This document shows, one piece after another, positions 26,821 through 34,314 of a DNA stretch of 64,000 bases. Positions within the stretch are counted from its first letter, which is position 1. Every line of letters starts with the position of its first letter. The stretch is from Wukongibacter sp050859025 (GTDB taxonomy: Bacteria; Bacillota; Clostridia; Peptostreptococcales; Caminicellaceae): NCBI RefSeq assembly GCF_050859025.1, contig NZ_CP138200.1, positions 2,170,001 through 2,234,000 on the forward strand, read 5' to 3'. The notes below the pieces were generated by a model, which was given only the letters and a program-made list of their open reading frames with translations, ran no database searches and was not told where the DNA came from. A program made the translations under genes and the position numbers.

Positions 26821-27026
26821 AGAAATTATGAGCTGTCTAAATATTTGTTCTTGCAAAGATTTTCTAAATTGATTGTTTTAAAACATATAATAAGATATAT
26901 AAGGCTTTACGACATTAATAGACGTATAATTTCCTAGGTGAAATAAAAAAGACACATATTTTTGATTATAAATGAATATCCTTTCCATATAGATAAGATA
27001 GACAAGCTATGGAAAGGGGCATAAAA

Positions 27027-27200
27027 ATGAAAAGATTAGTTTGTAGAAAATGTGGTAGTAGTTTATTCAAATTTAAACAAGGAGATTCATCGGTTCAATG
27101 TTATAAATGTAAAAGTGCAATAATAGTCAATAATTTAAGTGTAAAAAGTAATGATAAGGTAAAATATATATCTACTTCATGGATGCATGTTACTGGATAA
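27027..27200 (+). CDS. Small zinc-ribbon protein
   Basis: 57 aa. CRKCGS and CYKCKS (two CxxC knuckles about 19 residues apart) form a zinc ribbon at the N-terminus; the tail is polar. The ATG at 27027 follows AAAGGGG; an in-frame ATG at 27009 overlaps that site. Function unknown. Confidence 0.65.
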   Translation: MKRLVCRKCGSSLFKFKQGDSSVQCYKCKSAIIVNNLSVKSNDKVKYISTSWMHVTG

Positions 27201-27256
27201 AAACTCAGGTACGTTGGACACCTTCGCTTTGGTCAGATTTTTCTCTGAGTTTTATT
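27201..27256 (+). terminator. Probable terminator
   Basis: AAAACTCAG and CTGAGTTTT arms enclose a 34-nt loop with its own weak hairpin, right after the zinc-ribbon stop codon. Confidence 0.55.
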
Positions 27257-27331
27257 AAGGCTTTAAGCTATTTATTTTTATATGAACTAAACTTTATATA
27301 TGCTTTAAAGATACTCATAATTTTCTATGTA

Positions 27332-27433
27332 TATAGAACGCACTTATAAATCTACATTCTAATTTCTTGAATAGCCAACGTTTCAAGGCTTTTCAAGGAA
27401 TCAAAATGTAAAAGATTTATTGCGATTTCTATA
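27332..27433. repeat. MITE-like family 2, copy A
   Basis: A 102-bp palindromic element beginning TATAGAACGCACTTATAAAT and ending ATTTATTGCGATTTCTATA. The core has CAAGGCTTTTCAAGGAATCAA. Near-identical copies are at 43929 and, inverted, at 62844. Flanking TA dinucleotides could be the target duplication. Confidence 0.85.
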
Positions 27434-27439
27434 TAATAA

Positions 27440-27486
27440 AAAAATTACATAATCACTATTTGAAAAATAGTAACTATGTAATTTGA
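27440..27486 (-). terminator. Terminator of the lipoprotein gene
   Basis: AAATTACATA(A/G)T arms with inner CACTATTT/AAATAGT(A) pairing; on the minus strand it is followed by a T-run into the flanking poly-A at 27434-27444. Confidence 0.8.
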
Positions 27487-27499
27487 TTTGTTTTAAAAT

Positions 27500-27859
27500 C
27501 TATTTAGACATTATTTCTGCTTTTAAGGCACCTTCTTTTTCATATATAATAACAGTAGCTTCATGATCCTTTTTTTGAACGGTCAACATATTAGGTTTAT
27601 TATCTAGTGTAGTTTCCCATCCGTCCTCGTGAAATATTTCTTCATATTCATTTAGAAAATCATCAAAGCTAGTACCGGAAATAGCGTATATTGATTTTGC
27701 CAATTCTTCCTCAGTTTTAGGTTCTTCAAAGGTTTCAAGAGTCATATTTTTATGGAGCGGTAGATAAGGTAAGTTTTCACTATAAGTAATTTTGTTTCCA
27801 CATCCTGAAACACTTAAGACTATAGTCAGTATTAAAAATAATAAATATTTTTTCTTCAT
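27500..27859 (-). CDS. Small lipoprotein, unrecognised
   Basis: 119 aa. Signal peptide with basic start MKKK, hydrophobic core and lipobox VSGC (Cys20), so a membrane-attached surface lipoprotein. The mature domain is short and acidic (FEEPKTEEELAKSIYAISGTSFDDFLNEYEEIFHEDGW) and ends in two beta-like strands. No family is recognised. Its ribosome site GGAGGTG is part of a perfect 13-bp inverted repeat (27861-27873 with 27918-27930), so initiation may be controlled by RNA folding. Confidence 0.75.
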   Translation of the reverse strand: MKKKYLLFLILTIVLSVSGCGNKITYSENLPYLPLHKNMTLETFEEPKTEEELAKSIYAISGTSFDDFLNEYEEIFHEDGWETTLDNKPNMLTVQKKDHEATVIIYEKEGALKAEIMSK

Positions 27860-27860
27860 T

Positions 27861-27930
27861 AAAAAAACACCTCCGTTAATATAGTATTACCAGCAATCTA
27901 GCATATTATAGAAAAAAGAGGTGTTTTTTT
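27861..27930 (-). promoter_or_regulatory. Hairpin covering the lipoprotein ribosome site
   Basis: On the minus strand AAAAAAACACCTC (27930-27918) pairs perfectly with GAGGTGTTTTTTT (27873-27861), and the second arm holds the GGAGGTG site. The start codon follows two bases later. The element could block translation or, by its U-tract, end transcription. Confidence 0.5.
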
Positions 27931-28171
27931 ATTGTTTTTTTAGATGAATATAATGAGGAGTTTAATAGGGAATGTAGATTGATTTTACAGAATACATCAA
28001 TTCTGTAAATTAATCCTATAAAAATAAGAAATATATATTATAGATATGTAAAGGCATATATTTTTAGACCAGAAGAAATGTTAATCCAATTTGCAAAAAA
28101 AGACTAAAAAACTAGCGATATAAAAGCAAAAAGATTATATAATAATAGTGCAATACCTCTACCTAAATAAA

Positions 28172-28327
28172 TTATTGAACTATAAACTCATTATATTCGT
28201 TAATTATAGTATCAAGTTTTTGACTTGCTGCTATAACAAAGGGATCTAATAAATTCCCATTACATGCATCAATTAAATACTCTAAGTTTCGCCTAGATTC
28301 TTCTAATAAATTAACCATAGTCCCCAT
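28172..28327 (-). CDS. Spo0E-family aspartyl-phosphate phosphatase
   Basis: 51 aa. The C-terminal half contains the family signature SQKLDTIINEY (SQxLD..I..Y), preceded by a first helix LLEESRRNLEYLIDACNG; two short helices are the whole protein in this family. Spo0E proteins dephosphorylate Spo0A-P and delay sporulation. The start ATG at 28327 follows AGGAGGTTATCAAA. It stands alone, convergent with nothing. Being short, it is easily missed by gene finders. Confidence 0.85.
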   Translation of the reverse strand: MGTMVNLLEESRRNLEYLIDACNGNLLDPFVIAASQKLDTIINEYNEFIVQ

Positions 28328-28729
28328 TTTGATAACCTCCTAGAAATAATTGGTATTAATATAGTAATATTTGTAATGTAATGCCAAAAAAAATAATATC
28401 ATTGTTACATATTTCAGTCAATAGGAAGTTTTGTCAGAAAATGTTAAAGTATGTTTTAAAAATAACAAATCTATTTGAAACACTTGAGATATTGCAGATG
28501 CAATATATAATTTTTTTTTTATAATACCATAGAAAACTATAAACTCTATAAAGTATAAGATGGCTTTATAATTTCCGTTATTTACTTCAAAAAAGTTAAC
28601 TTTGAAGATCTTTATCAAAAATCTTCTTACCTAGACCCATATAATTGCTTAGAATTATTCCTAACTAATTGAATTAATAATAAAATTGAAATATACTATA
28701 CTAAAGAAGAGAGCGGAGATGATTTATAT
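28328..28729. other. Intergenic, nothing recognised
   Basis: 402 bp of AT-rich sequence between a leftward Spo0E-like gene and a rightward SRAP gene. It must hold both promoters; I see no stable hairpin, repeat or supported ORF. Confidence 0.4.
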
Positions 28730-29320
28730 ATGTGCGGTAGATTTCAGATAGCAGTCGAACTAGATGATATTTTGGAAAAATATGGAATTGATTATAGGGG
28801 TATAGATTTTTCATCAAAACAAGAAGTATTTCCTACTGACAAATCGATTATAATAACTAAAGAAGGTATGGAAAAAAAGATAAAAATGGCTAAATGGGGT
28901 TTTTCAGTATCATTTACTAAGAGACCATTAATAAATGCTCGAAGTGAAACCGTATCTATTAAACAAACTTTTAGGGATGCCTTTATCCAGAGGCGATGTA
29001 TAGTACCCGTAACTGGATATTTTGAATGGAAGAAAGAGTTTGGTAAAAAAGAAAAATATATAATTCGAACCGAGGATGATATATTTTCCTTAGCAGGGAT
29101 ATACAAAAGCTTTAATGATGGATACGGAAGAGAGCTTGAGGAATATACTATATTAACTGGCCCTGCAAACAAAACTATTGAACATATTCACGAAAGAATG
29201 CCTGTGATTATTAATAAAGAGTACGAAGAGATTTGGCTAGATAGGGGTGTTAGAGACATTACATTATTAAATGATATAATGTCTGAACAAAATATTAAAC
29301 TATTAACTGAAAAAGCTTAG
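28730..29320 (+). CDS. SRAP (YedK/HMCES) DNA-protein crosslink protein
   Basis: 196 aa. MCGRF at the start gives the catalytic Cys2 that forms a thiazolidine link with abasic sites in single-stranded DNA. NARSETV, RRCIVPVTGYFEWKK (active-site Glu) and HERMPVII (His) complete the SRAP signature. The family protects abasic sites at replication forks. Length is usual. Monocistronic, followed by the tandem promoters of tRNA operon 2. Confidence 0.95.
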   Translation: MCGRFQIAVELDDILEKYGIDYRGIDFSSKQEVFPTDKSIIITKEGMEKKIKMAKWGFSVSFTKRPLINARSETVSIKQTFRDAFIQRRCIVPVTGYFEWKKEFGKKEKYIIRTEDDIFSLAGIYKSFNDGYGRELEEYTILTGPANKTIEHIHERMPVIINKEYEEIWLDRGVRDITLLNDIMSEQNIKLLTEKA

Positions 29321-29344
29321 GGTGAAAAAACCAAAAACAACCAT

Positions 29345-29373
29345 TTGACTTTATATTTAGATAATGGTAGAAT
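29345..29373 (+). promoter_or_regulatory. Promoter P1 of tRNA operon 2
   Basis: TTGACT, 17-bp spacer, TAGAAT, then ATTTTTTGTCGCTAA. The same discriminator and start region (TTTTGTCGCTAA) follows P2. Confidence 0.8.
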
Positions 29374-29419
29374 ATTTTTTGTCGCTAAAAGTAAAAGTAA
29401 AAAAAATGTTGAAAAAATA

Positions 29420-29448
29420 TTGACAGTTTGAAAGAAACATGGTATCAT
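29420..29448 (+). promoter_or_regulatory. Promoter P2 of tRNA operon 2
   Basis: TTGACA, 17-bp spacer, TATCAT, then ATATTTTGTCGCTAAG, 75 bp downstream of P1. About 130 nt of leader separate it from 5S. Confidence 0.87.
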
Positions 29449-29599
29449 ATATTTTGTCGCTAAGAAATATAGCTAGTGAAAAGTGCTAGGTATATCATCC
29501 GAATAAAATGCTTATATAGCACGCTAAAGGCGTACTTGGCGAAGAAATAAGAGAAATGTCAAAGATTGGTAATGGTAAATAATCTAAAAGATTAAAAAT

Positions 29600-29713
29600 C
29601 CGGTGGCAATAGCAAAGAGGATACACCTGTTCCCATATCGAACACAGAAGTTAAGCTCTTCAGCGCTGATGGTACTTGGCGGGTAACTGCCTGGGAGAGT
29701 AAGTCGTTGCCGG
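29600..29713 (+). rRNA. rrf: 5S ribosomal RNA (copy 2, orphan)
   Basis: 114 nt, differing from copy 1 at only a few positions (for example CCGGTGGC/GTTGCCGG ends, where the stem change is compensated). No 16S or 23S precedes it; it is the first gene of a tRNA operon with its own tandem promoters. Confidence 0.95.
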
Positions 29714-29721
29714 TTTGATAT

Positions 29722-29796
29722 TCCAGAGTAGCTCAATGGTGGAGCAACCGGCTGTTAACCGGTAGGCTGTGAGTTCGAATCTCACCTCTGGAGCCA
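29722..29796 (+). tRNA. tRNA-Asn (GTT)
   Basis: 75 nt; differs from the array 1 copy by one base (TAGGCTGTG). First tRNA of array 2. Confidence 0.96.
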
Positions 29797-29802
29797 ATAT
29801 AT

Positions 29803-29891
29803 GCCGGGGTGGCGGAACTGGCAGACGCACAGGACTTAAAATCCTGCGATCCTTAAAGATCGTACCGGTTCGATTCCGGTCCCCGGCACCA
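29803..29891 (+). tRNA. tRNA-Leu (TAA)
   Basis: 89 nt, class II. The variable arm is CGATCCTTAAAGATCG versus CGGTCCTTAAAGACCG in array 1, a compensated pair change. Confidence 0.95.
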
Positions 29892-29914
29892 TTAAAAATA
29901 TATAATAATATCGA

Positions 29915-29990
<76 letters not shown>

Positions 29991-29995
29991 GTTTT

Positions 29996-30070
29996 GGCCC
30001 CTTGGTCAAGCGGTTAAGACACCGCCCTTTCACGGCGGTAACAGGGGTTCGAGTCCCCTAGGGGTCACCA
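29996..30070 (+). tRNA. tRNA-Glu (TTC)
   Basis: 75 nt, identical to array 1; the elongator Met that precedes it there is absent here. Confidence 0.95.
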
Positions 30071-30189
30071 ATTTGAAGGTGAGAAGTTAGAGGTTTGAAG
30101 TTGGATTAGGGTTGTGCTTAAAGGTTTTAAATGACTGATGAGAATGACGAAAGTCCAATTTCTAACATCCAACATCTTGCATCCAAAAT
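30071..30189. repeat. Low-complexity GAAGTTAGA-type spacer
   Basis: Contains GAGAAGTTAGAGG, GAAGTTGGA and, near the end, the complementary TTCTAACATCCAAC phrase. Similar phrases occur at 30619-30690 and 31060-31100, all inside array 2 spacers and none in array 1. Confidence 0.55.
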
Positions 30190-30265
30190 GGGCGCATAGC
30201 TCAGCTGGGAGAGCACCTGCCTTACAAGCAGGGGGTCACAGGTTCAAGTCCTGTTGCGCCCACCA
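30190..30265 (+). tRNA. tRNA-Val (TAC)
   Basis: 76 nt, as in array 1. Confidence 0.95.
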
Positions 30266-30345
30266 AGTTAGTAAAATTTTGTAGCAAACTGTATTTTGTT
30301 TGCGGGAAATTTTACGGTAATGACCTTTAGGTCATTAAACTACCT
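30266..30345 (+). repeat. Structured tRNA-spacer repeat, copy 3
   Basis: Nearly the same as the copy at 4251 and again placed between Val and Asp. A diverged second unit follows at about 30352-30425 (TTTTGTAGCGAACC..GCTCGGGG..TTTTACCGATAGATAAAA). Confidence 0.75.
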
Positions 30346-30429
30346 TGCTTAAACAAAATTTTGTAGCGAACCTTAGCTCGGGGTAAGTTTTATAGCTTTT
30401 ACCGATAGATAAAAAAGCTTCATTAATTT

Positions 30430-30506
30430 GGTCCAGTAGTTCAGTTGGTTAGAACGCTAGCCTGTCACGCTAGAGGTCGAGGGTTCGAGTCCCTTCTGGA
30501 TCGCCA
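30430..30506 (+). tRNA. tRNA-Asp (GTC)
   Basis: 77 nt, as in array 1. Confidence 0.95.
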
Positions 30507-30529
30507 ATTTTAAATTAAATAATTGTTTT

Positions 30530-30614
30530 GGAGGGATGCCCGAGTGGCTAAAGGGGGCGGACTGTAAATCCGTTGACTGAGTCTACACTGGTTCGAATCC
30601 AGTTCCCTCCACCA
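30530..30614 (+). tRNA. tRNA-Tyr (GTA)
   Basis: 85 nt, class II; the Thr gene that precedes it in array 1 is missing. Confidence 0.95.
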
Positions 30615-30699
30615 TAAAAGAAGTGAGAAGTTAGAAACAAGAATTTGGAAAAAGGATTCATAGTAGTAGGACAAAAATCTAACCTCTAAGGTATGATTT

Positions 30700-30773
30700 G
30701 CGGGTGTAGCTCAGTGGTAGAGCCCCGGCCTTCCAAGCCGGTTGCGAGGGTTCGATCCCCTTCACCCGCTCCA
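30700..30773 (+). tRNA. tRNA-Gly (TCC)
   Basis: 74 nt, as in array 1. Confidence 0.95.
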
Positions 30774-30781
30774 ATATATAT

Positions 30782-30858
30782 GTGCCCATAGCTCAGCAGG
30801 ATAGAGCAACGGCCTTCTAAGCCGTGTGTCCGGGGTTCGAATCCCTGTGGGCACGCCA
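30782..30858 (+). tRNA. tRNA-Arg (TCT)
   Basis: 77 nt; GTGCCCA/TGGGCAC acceptor, anticodon loop CTTCTAA. Only in array 2, at the place where array 1 has His. Confidence 0.95.
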
Positions 30859-30869
30859 GTATAAAATAT

Positions 30870-30945
30870 TGGGGATTAGCCAAGTCGGTAAGGCAACGGA
30901 CTTTGACTCCGTCATTCACAGGTTCGAGTCCTGTATCCCCAGCCA
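30870..30945 (+). tRNA. tRNA-Gln (TTG)
   Basis: 76 nt, as in array 1. Confidence 0.95.
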
Positions 30946-30983
30946 ATTATACCTAGCTAGCATTTAAAGTTAGTTAGGATTAT

Positions 30984-31059
30984 GACCCATTAGCTCAGTC
31001 GGTAGAGCACCTGACTTTTAATCAGGGTGTCCCGCGTTCGAGTCGCGGATGGGTCACCA
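30984..31059 (+). tRNA. tRNA-Lys (TTT)
   Basis: 76 nt, as in array 1; even the upstream spacer (TTTAAAGTTAGTTAG) is shared. Synteny with array 1 ends here. Confidence 0.95.
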
Positions 31060-31109
31060 AGTTAGAAATGAGAAGTTGGAAGTTAGATAAAAGGCTAAAA
31101 GACTAATAC

Positions 31110-31198
31110 GGAGGGGTGTCCGAGTGGTTTAAGGAGCTGGTCTTGAAAACCAGTGACTCCGCAAGGGGCCGTGGGTTCGAATCCCACCTCCTCCGCCA
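31110..31198 (+). tRNA. tRNA-Ser (TGA)
   Basis: 89-nt class II tRNA, anticodon loop CTTGAAA, long variable arm. Confidence 0.95.
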
Positions 31199-31204
31199 AA
31201 ATAT

Positions 31205-31297
31205 GGAGAAGTACTCAAGTAGGCTGAAGAGGACGGTTTGCTAAACCGTTAGGTCGGGTTTACCGGCGCGCGGGTTCGAATCCCGCTTTCTCCGCCA
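31205..31297 (+). tRNA. tRNA-Ser (GCT)
   Basis: 93-nt class II tRNA, anticodon loop TTGCTAA, long variable arm. Confidence 0.95.
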
Positions 31298-31303
31298 TAA
31301 CTT

Positions 31304-31380
31304 GGGCCTTTAGCTCAGTTGGTCAGAGCGTCCGGCTCATAACCGGCAGGTCCGGGGTTCGAGTCCCTGAAGGCCCACCA
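31304..31380 (+). tRNA. tRNA-Ile2 (CAT, lysidine type), copy 1
   Basis: 77 nt. CAT anticodon, but GGGCCTTTAGCTCAGTTGG and GGCTCATAACC resemble the Bacillus Ile2 tRNA whose C34 is changed to lysidine by TilS to read AUA, and differ from both Met tRNAs here. Confidence 0.78.
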
Positions 31381-31406
31381 AGTTAACAAAGTTTTATTAA
31401 TATTTT

Positions 31407-31482
31407 AGGGGTATAGTTCAGTTGGTAGAACGACGGTCTCCAAAACCGTATGTCGTGGGTTCAAGTCCTGCTACCCCTGCCA
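31407..31482 (+). tRNA. tRNA-Trp (CCA)
   Basis: 76 nt; AGGGGTA/TACCCCT acceptor, anticodon loop CTCCAAA. Confidence 0.95.
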
Positions 31483-31490
31483 TAAACTAT

Positions 31491-31567
<77 letters not shown>

Positions 31568-31685
31568 TTTTATAAAATATAGAAAAGTATAAACTCTTTA
31601 AAAATTTTAGATAAATATAATTTTGGTTATGTATCTTAACAAAGTCTACTTTCGAAAACTGCATGAAGGACTTTGTTTTTATTAG

Positions 31686-31762
<77 letters not shown>

Positions 31763-31765
31763 TAA

Positions 31766-31842
31766 GGGCCTTTAGCTCAGTTGGTCAGAGCGTCCGGCTC
31801 ATAACCGGCAGGTCCGGGGTTCGAATCCCTGAAGGCCCACCA
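31766..31842 (+). tRNA. tRNA-Ile2 (CAT, lysidine type), copy 2
   Basis: Identical to the copy at 31304 except one T-loop base (TTCGAATCC); three bases after tRNA-Ile(GAT), which supports the isoleucine reading. Confidence 0.78.
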
Positions 31843-31859
31843 AATTTAATATTAGGCAT

Positions 31860-31935
31860 GCCCAGATAGCTCAGTCGGTAGAGCAGGGGACTGAAAATCC
31901 CCGTGTCGGTGGTTCGATTCCGCCTCTGGGCACCA
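31860..31935 (+). tRNA. tRNA-Phe (GAA)
   Basis: 76 nt; GCCCAGA/TCTGGGC acceptor, anticodon loop CTGAAAA; last gene of array 2. Confidence 0.95.
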
Positions 31936-31940
31936 ATAAA

Positions 31941-31972
31941 AAGACTATATGCATATGCATATAGTTTTTTTT
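31941..31972 (+). terminator. Terminator of tRNA operon 2
   Basis: A perfect palindrome ACTATATGCAT/ATGCATATAGT (31944-31965) followed by TTTTTTT. Confidence 0.88.
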
Positions 31973-32035
31973 ATTGAAGTCTATTTTAAGAACCTTTGTG
32001 AAGGACTTTGTTTTAAGAATAATCTAAAAATATTA

Positions 32036-33061
32036 TTATAGACATTTACTAGTATATATTTTTTCAATTATTGATAAAGAAAACTCCTTGATAAAATTAT
32101 AAATATTATAGTTTTTTATATCATTGCCGACTTTAACCAAGTACTTTAATCTTTCCTTATTGCTCATATCAGATAAAGTAGATTTTGTATAATTTAAATC
32201 GTTTAGATTGATAAAGGAATACAATTGAGAACCTCCGGCGTTAATATTTAATAAAGGAATTTTTAATTTAAACTCATTTGATTCCTTTAAGATACTGAAA
32301 TCATAGCTAGAATTATAAGAAACAAAGTCTTGATCTAGAAGGCCAGAAAAAGTACCAGATACTGATAAAAAATCTTTATTTACTTTATAGTTAATTATTC
32401 TCATTTTTAGATTATTGTCAAAAGAAAACTCCTTAGGCATATAAGCGAAGACCTTATTGTCATCTATAAAGCTTAAAATATTTAATGTAGGTAGAAGGTG
32501 TAGAATATCTTCGTAGTTATGTAAAAGAATTTTTCTTTTCAAGGACTCATAACCGGTATTCTCGTATTTTTTAAATAGCCTAACACTTTCTCCTCCGTTT
32601 ATCGTATCCTCTCTATCAATCCCTAAATATTTTTCTATAGTTTTTAGTTTACAATTATCTAGACCTAATATATTTTTACTTTTTCTTACCACCTTATATA
32701 GATCAAAATTTAAATAAGGATCTATTTTATAGTTTAAATTGTACTTAGAAAAACGCTTATTGAGGAAAGGCACATCAAAATTTCCACCGTTAAAGGTAAT
32801 ATAAAAGTCAAAATTTTGAAAGGAATCAATAAAAGCCTTTAGAAGCTCTAATTCTTCACTAGAGTTATTACAAAAAAATTGTTTTATGACTATATTATTA
32901 TTTTCAATATATAAAATTCCAATTAAGATAACTTTACTATACTCTGAGCTTAGACCAGTAGTTTCGATATCAAATAGGACAAACTTTTTATGGGCAAGAG
33001 TCTCAGATAAAATACTAGGGATAGAGAAAGAATTTTTCATTTTATTTTGAATTATATCCAT
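32036..33061 (-). CDS. YprB-like RNase H-fold exonuclease
   Basis: 341 aa. FVLFDIETTGLSS (26-39) gives the first DxE of DEDD exonucleases, ITFNGGNFDVPFL the second Asp, and LLHNYEDILHLLPTL the final Y-x3-D type motif. The fold and layout match the Firmicute YprB family (ribonuclease H-like). The last 150 residues are a diverged accessory part. The start ATG at 33061 follows AAGGGAGGTATAAAA. Role probably in DNA or RNA 3'-end processing; in Bacillus the yprB gene sits with a helicase yprA, which is not present here. Confidence 0.8.
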   Translation of the reverse strand: MDIIQNKMKNSFSIPSILSETLAHKKFVLFDIETTGLSSEYSKVILIGILYIENNNIVIKQFFCNNSSEELELLKAFIDSFQNFDFYITFNGGNFDVPFLNKRFSKYNLNYKIDPYLNFDLYKVVRKSKNILGLDNCKLKTIEKYLGIDREDTINGGESVRLFKKYENTGYESLKRKILLHNYEDILHLLPTLNILSFIDDNKVFAYMPKEFSFDNNLKMRIINYKVNKDFLSVSGTFSGLLDQDFVSYNSSYDFSILKESNEFKLKIPLLNINAGGSQLYSFINLNDLNYTKSTLSDMSNKERLKYLVKVGNDIKNYNIYNFIKEFSLSIIEKIYTSKCL

Positions 33062-33248
33062 TTTTATACCTCCCTTAGCTTTATTTATACATTATACATC
33101 AAAACCCTAAAGAAATGATAGTTTGCAATATAGATATTTTGCTTATAGAGGAAGGAGAAGCAAAAAAATTGTAGAATATATAACCTGTATGTCAATTATA
33201 GTCGAAATGAATATTGGTTTTAATATATTTGTGAAATGGGAGGATTAG

Positions 33249-33668
33249 ATGGTTACTATTGATACTATTAAAAGAGGTACTAAAAATGGATTTAATACTG
33301 TAATAGAGCTGGCAAAGGTTATAATACCTGTGTTTTTTGCTGTAACAATACTTAAACATACTCATGTTTTGGATTATATTGCTTCTTTTTTTCAGCCGTT
33401 AATGAAGGCTTTTGGTTTGCCGGGAGAAGCTGTGGTTCCTTTAGTATTAGGAAATGTGATTAATATTTCAGCTGCAATAGGTGCAATAGCATCCATAACA
33501 CTAACGACAAAGCAAATAACTATTATTGCAGTTATGCTATCATTTTCACATACTTTGCCGGTTGAAACAGCTGTTAGCAAAAAGATGGGGGTTAGTGTCA
33601 TGGTTGTTTTAGCCATAAGGATTGGTCTGGCTGTTATATCTGGTTTAATACTTAATATAGTGATTTGA
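33249..33668 (+). CDS. Gate-domain (nucleoside recognition) membrane protein 1
   Basis: 139 aa with about four hydrophobic segments. IIPVFFAVTILKHTHVLDYI, FFQPLMKAFGLPGEAVVPLVLGNVINISAAIGAIASI is the Gate/nucleoside-recognition pattern shared by SpmA, SpmB, YjiG and YjiH. The start ATG follows GGGAGGATTAG. The next gene is a second half of the same type 16 bp on, so they probably assemble as one complex. The fold relates to transporter cores; the substrate is unknown. Confidence 0.78.
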   Translation: MVTIDTIKRGTKNGFNTVIELAKVIIPVFFAVTILKHTHVLDYIASFFQPLMKAFGLPGEAVVPLVLGNVINISAAIGAIASITLTTKQITIIAVMLSFSHTLPVETAVSKKMGVSVMVVLAIRIGLAVISGLILNIVI

Positions 33669-33684
33669 TTGGAGGGAATTATAT

Positions 33685-34134
33685 ATGGTTGATATAACTG
33701 CAATAATATCTGAAGGAATACTTGGAGGTTTGAAATCTGTTTTAAATATAGCTATAATAGTTTTTCCGTTAATGATTGTAATGGAGATAGCCAAAGATTT
33801 AAAGATACTTGATAAAATTTCAGAACTTTGTGAGCCGTTGACTAAGTGGATGGGAGTATCAAAGGAATCGGCATTTCCCCTAGCCATTGGTCTAGTATTT
33901 GGATTAGCCTATGGTGCGGGTATTATAATTCAAAGTGCTAAGGAAGGAAACCTAGATAAAAGAAGCTTGGTTCTTATAAGTATTTTCTTAGTTTGTTGTC
34001 ATGCAGTCATTGAAGATACTTTAATTTTTGCTGCTGTTGGAGCGAACGGATTTTTTTTACTGACAATACGTTTAATAACTGCTTTGATACTGACAGTAAT
34101 AATTTCAAAGAGGCTACCGGTACAAGAAAAATAG
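33685..34134 (+). CDS. Gate-domain (nucleoside recognition) membrane protein 2
   Basis: 149 aa, four or five membrane segments. LNIAIIVFPLMIVMEIAKDLKILDKISELCEPLTKWMGVSKESAFPLAIGLVFGLAYGAGIIIQSAKEG is the second Gate unit, with the GLxxGxG turn typical of the family. The start ATG follows GGAGGGAATTATAT. It is cotranscribed with the previous gene. SpmA/SpmB pairs act in spore core dehydration, but these are shorter and may be a related nucleoside or ion permease. Confidence 0.78.
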   Translation: MVDITAIISEGILGGLKSVLNIAIIVFPLMIVMEIAKDLKILDKISELCEPLTKWMGVSKESAFPLAIGLVFGLAYGAGIIIQSAKEGNLDKRSLVLISIFLVCCHAVIEDTLIFAAVGANGFFLLTIRLITALILTVIISKRLPVQEK

Positions 34135-34314
34135 TTTGTAGATAGGAGCGATTGAGAACAAGTAATTTTATTTAAGATAAAAATAAAGATGTGTATACTT
34201 TTAGTTAAAAGTATGTAAATACAATATTTAACAAAAATTATGTATTAGAAAAATAATTGGGTATAAATATTAATAATAAGATATAGAGATAGATATAGCT
34301 TAGGAGGAAGTATC

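Noticed and set aside
28418..28618. Reverse ORF of 66 codons upstream of the SRAP gene
   Set aside because: AT-rich, no ribosome site, hydrophobic-random composition.
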